From a bacterium HR27 (GTDB lineage: Bacteria; Chloroflexota; Chloroflexia; Thermomicrobiales; Thermomicrobiaceae): a stretch of 8,228 bases of DNA. Below, one piece after another: positions 6,234-8,228 of this stretch. Positions within the stretch are counted from its first letter, which is position 1. The number at the start of each line of letters is the position of its first letter. The stretch covers positions 1-8,228 of the forward strand of contig BEID01000044.1 in NCBI GenBank assembly GCA_002898975.1. The letters run 5' to 3'. The notes beneath the pieces were generated by a model that made no database searches, was not told where the DNA came from, and saw nothing but the letters and a program-made list of their open reading frames with translations. A program made the translations under genes and the position numbers.

Positions 6234-6924
6234 CGTCGTGCTCCTTCCGGCTGCCGGGTCGCTCGGCGGCAGTGTACGTGGGGGACGATGGCTCGGCAAG
6301 CGCCGGGTCGTCCCTGCGCCCGATCCTGGCGAGCACTTCCTGCCAGAGCGCTGCGACCTGGCGGCGGGTCTCTTCGATCGACCCGCTGTTATCGATGACT
6401 CGGTCAGCGCGAGTGACTTTCTCCTCCTGCGGGGGCTGGGCGCGGATGCGCGCCAGCGCTTCTTCCTCGGTCAGGCCGTTCCGCGCCATGAGCCGGGCCA
6501 ATTGCTGGTCGGGGCGGCAGGTTACCACCCAGACCTCGTCGCAGTCGCGGGCGAGACTCGATTCGAACAACTTGATCGCGTCGATGACGACGACCGGCCG
6601 CTCGCTCGCGGCCACGCGCCGGCGGATCTCGGCCAGGATCGCCGGATGAGTGATCGCCTCCAGTCGCCGGAGCGCCTCGGGATCCCGGAAGACGATCGCG
6701 CCCAGCGCGCGCCGGTCGAGCGAACCGTCCGGCCGCAGGATCTCGGCACCGAACTCCTGGGCGATAGCAGCCAGGACAGGGCTGCCCGGTTCGGTGACCT
6801 CGCGTGCGACCTGGTCGGCGTCGATGGTCTCGGCGCCACGGGCGGCCAGCTCGCGCAGGACGAGCGACTTGCCGCAGGCGATGTTCCCGGTGAGGCCGAT
6901 CACGTACGGTCGGCGTCGCGTCAC
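6202..6924 (-). CDS. coaE: Dephospho-CoA kinase
   Basis: The product phosphorylates the 3'-OH of dephospho-CoA with ATP, the last step of coenzyme A synthesis, in the cytoplasm. The 240-residue product starts at GTG 6924, behind GGGAG six bases upstream. The frame is open to 7143, but that part is Arg/Pro-rich shadow of the preceding gene. Visible motifs are the P-loop GNIACGKS (13-20, in GLTGNIACGKS), DADQVAR (35-41) for substrate binding, HPAIL (93-97), VIDAIKLFES (113-122), the lid-region MARNGLTEEEALARI, and VIDNSGS near the end of the kinase fold. CoaE is normally about 200 residues. Here a polar tail of about 35 residues follows the fold, and its codons also hold the ribosome-binding site and first codons of the M19 gene. 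The start overlaps the ABC-F stop by four bases (GTGA), so translation is probably coupled. The assignment is secure. Confidence 0.95.
   Translation of the reverse strand: MTRRRPYVIGLTGNIACGKSLVLRELAARGAETIDADQVAREVTEPGSPVLAAIAQEFGAEILRPDGSLDRRALGAIVFRDPEALRRLEAITHPAILAEIRRRVAASERPVVVIDAIKLFESSLARDCDEVWVVTCRPDQQLARLMARNGLTEEEALARIRAQPPQEEKVTRADRVIDNSGSIEETRRQVAALWQEVLARIGRRDDPALAEPSSPTYTAAERPGSRKEHDDGSAETDPDA
6241..6248 (-). promoter_or_regulatory. Ribosome-binding site deciding the M19 start
   Basis: Minus-strand GGAAGGAG sits seven bases before ATG 6233, within the 3' coding part of coaE. It favours ATG 6233 over the in-frame TTG at 6299. Confidence 0.75.
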
Positions 6925-8228
6925 GGCTCGCTCCCGACCTGGACGGCTGCGAGTTCGTCCTGGAGACGCTCCCACTGCGCGTAGGCGCGCTCGATCTCCT
7001 CCTGCAGTCGCTCGTAGGCGGCACCCAGCTCGGCGACGGCTTCCACGTCCTGGCGGGCGGTCGCCTCGTCGAGCTCGTCGGCCAGCTGGTGCAGGCGTGC
7101 CTCCAGTTCCTCGATCGTTCGCTCGGTCTGGATCAGCGCGCACTCGATCTGCCGCGGCGAGCGCGCACGTCGGGGCGGGGTGGCCTGGGGTTGGCGCGTC
7201 GCCCGCTCGTTCGGTTGGGCAGGTACGTTCCGTTGCCGTGTCTGTTGGTAGTCGCTGTAGTTCCCGAGCGAGACGGTGAGCTGCCCGTCCTCGATCGCCC
7301 AGACCGTGGTCGCCAGGCGGTCGATGATATAGCGGTCGTGCGAGACGAAGACGATCGTACCGTCGAAGTCGGCGAGGACGGCCTCGAGCGCTTCCCGGCT
7401 CGGGAGGTCGAGGTGGTTGGTCGGCTCGTCGAGGAAGAACAGGTTGGCGCGTTCGAGGGCGAGGAGTGCGAGTGCCAGGCGCCGGCGCTCGCCGCCGCTG
7501 AGTGCGCCGACCGGTTTGAACACCTCGTCACCCTCGAAGAGGAAGCGGGCGGCGAAACGGCGGGCTTCCTCCTCGCTGAACGCGTGGCGTCGCAGGAGCG
7601 TGTCCAGGATCGTGCGCTCCTCGTCGAGCTGTGGCTCCTGTGCCAGGTAAGCCGGCTTGATGTTGTTGCCGTACCGGATCGAGCCCTCGAGCGGTCGAAG
7701 CTCACCGATCAGGGTGCGGAGCAATGTGCTCTTCCCGGCCCCGTTGGGACCGACGATCGCGATGCGATCACCGCGCTGGACGGTGAGTTCGGGGGTGCGG
7801 AAGAGACAGAAGCCGGGATAGCCGATCGCCAGCGGTGAGGTGGCGAGCACCGTTCGGCTGCTCGATCCGCTCGCCGGGAGCGTGACGTGCAAACGTGCCA
7901 CTTCGGGCGGACGCTCGAGCCGTTCTAGGCGAGCGAGCTTCGTGGCCCGCCCGCGGGCCTCGCGTGCCCGCTGCCCCGCGCGGTAGCGCTGGATGAAGGC
8001 TTCCTCCTTGCGGATGTAGGCCTGCTGTGCCTCGTACGCCGCCAGTCGCTCGGCGAATCGCTTGGCGCGCAGCTCCAGATACTGCGAGTAATTCCCCGGA
8101 TACTCTTCCAGGCGGCCGAACGCCAGCTCCAGCGTCCGGCTGGTGACCTGGTCGAGGAAGTAGCGGTCGTGCGAGACGACGAGGACAGCGCCACGCCAGC
8201 GCTGGAGGAACGTCTCGAGCCAGTCCAG
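6921..8228 (-). CDS. ABC-F family ATPase, C-terminal two-thirds (5' end outside window)
   Basis: ABC-F proteins are soluble twin-ATPase proteins that act on the ribosome in translation, rescue or antibiotic protection. The frame is open from 8228 to TGA at 6921 (435 residues); the start lies outside. The visible part opens just after Walker B of the first ATPase domain (LDWLETFL, then VVSHDRYFLDQV). The charged interdomain linker follows (about 36-110; GRLEEYPGNYSQY, then an Arg/Lys-rich helix pair). The second domain has Walker A GPNGAGKS (about 160-167), the Q-loop region YLAQEPQLDE, signature LSGGERRRLALA, Walker B FFLDEPTNHLD and switch SHDRYIID. The end is a hydrophilic coiled coil (about 350-430), as in Uup/YdiF-type members. 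There are no membrane segments, which excludes a transporter. An in-frame GTG at 7901 is internal. The gene overlaps coaE by four bases. The subfamily cannot be fixed without the first domain. Confidence 0.95.
   Translation of the reverse strand: MDWLETFLQRWRGAVLVVSHDRYFLDQVTSRTLELAFGRLEEYPGNYSQYLELRAKRFAERLAAYEAQQAYIRKEEAFIQRYRAGQRAREARGRATKLARLERLERPPEVARLHVTLPASGSSSRTVLATSPLAIGYPGFCLFRTPELTVQRGDRIAIVGPNGAGKSTLLRTLIGELRPLEGSIRYGNNIKPAYLAQEPQLDEERTILDTLLRRHAFSEEEARRFAARFLFEGDEVFKPVGALSGGERRRLALALLALERANLFFLDEPTNHLDLPSREALEAVLADFDGTIVFVSHDRYIIDRLATTVWAIEDGQLTVSLGNYSDYQQTRQRNVPAQPNERATRQPQATPPRRARSPRQIECALIQTERTIEELEARLHQLADELDEATARQDVEAVAELGAAYERLQEEIERAYAQWERLQDELAAVQVGSEP

Noticed and set aside
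6234..6299. TTG 6299 as start of the M19 gene
   Set aside because: It would deepen the overlap with coaE and add a Pro/Ser/Arg-rich, unconserved leader that does not resemble a signal peptide; ATG 6233 has the strong ribosome-binding site.
6115..6984. Plus-strand frame of 289 codons opposite coaE
   Set aside because: Antisense to the P-loop kinase gene; no recognisable domains.
6925..7143. Longer coaE start at 7143
   Set aside because: The added 73 residues are Arg/Gly/Pro-rich, lie inside the ABC-F gene, and precede the normal CoaE N-terminus, which begins just before the P-loop.
7089..7838. Plus-strand frame of 249 codons opposite the ABC-F gene
   Set aside because: Antisense to the conserved ABC signature and Walker motifs; shadow frame.

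Overview
This 8.2-kb window is dense, very GC-rich chromosomal DNA from what looks like a thermophilic member of the Chloroflexota, most likely class Thermomicrobia. That assignment is inferred from the strong bias to Arg over Lys, the GC-rich third codon positions, the frequent GTG starts, and the resemblance of several proteins to families I associate with that phylum. No RNA gene, IS element, CRISPR array or prophage feature was seen. No stretch over about 105 bases lacks a gene.

Plus-strand half (1-3767). The window opens inside dtd (D-aminoacyl-tRNA deacylase, 3' part only). After a 76-bp gap holding an extended -10-like motif comes a tightly packed three-gene set. It consists of (i) a tail-anchored protein with two four-cysteine zinc ribbons, (ii) a 550-residue protein that follows the GlmL/MutL (glutamate mutase L, ASKHA-fold) family in outline but has lost the recognisable nucleotide-binding motifs, and (iii) a 370-residue protein with a barrel-sandwich-hybrid-like N-terminus, an alpha/beta middle and an SH3/KOW-like C-terminus. 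Genes ii and iii overlap by four bases (GTGA). No glutamate mutase or other B12 mutase gene is nearby. This set is the most interesting and least described part of the window.

Minus-strand half (8228-3757). An ABC-F ATPase (5' end outside the window), coaE (dephospho-CoA kinase) and an M19 (membrane dipeptidase-like) protein overlap one another by 4 and about 32 bases, so they probably form one operon. After a 104-bp gap comes a site-2 protease (M50) with two C-terminal CBS domains. Its last codons overlap the end of the plus-strand set tail to tail by 11 bp, leaving no room for an intergenic terminator.

How the genes work together: the minus-strand genes are mostly housekeeping (ribosome-associated ATPase, CoA synthesis, a peptidase or amidohydrolase, and intramembrane proteolysis). 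The plus-strand trio has no known pathway, and its gene spacing suggests the products act together. A notable compositional fact is that four consecutive proteins (zinc ribbon, GlmL-like, BSH/KOW and M50-CBS), 1519 residues in all, contain no lysine, while the flanking proteins do.
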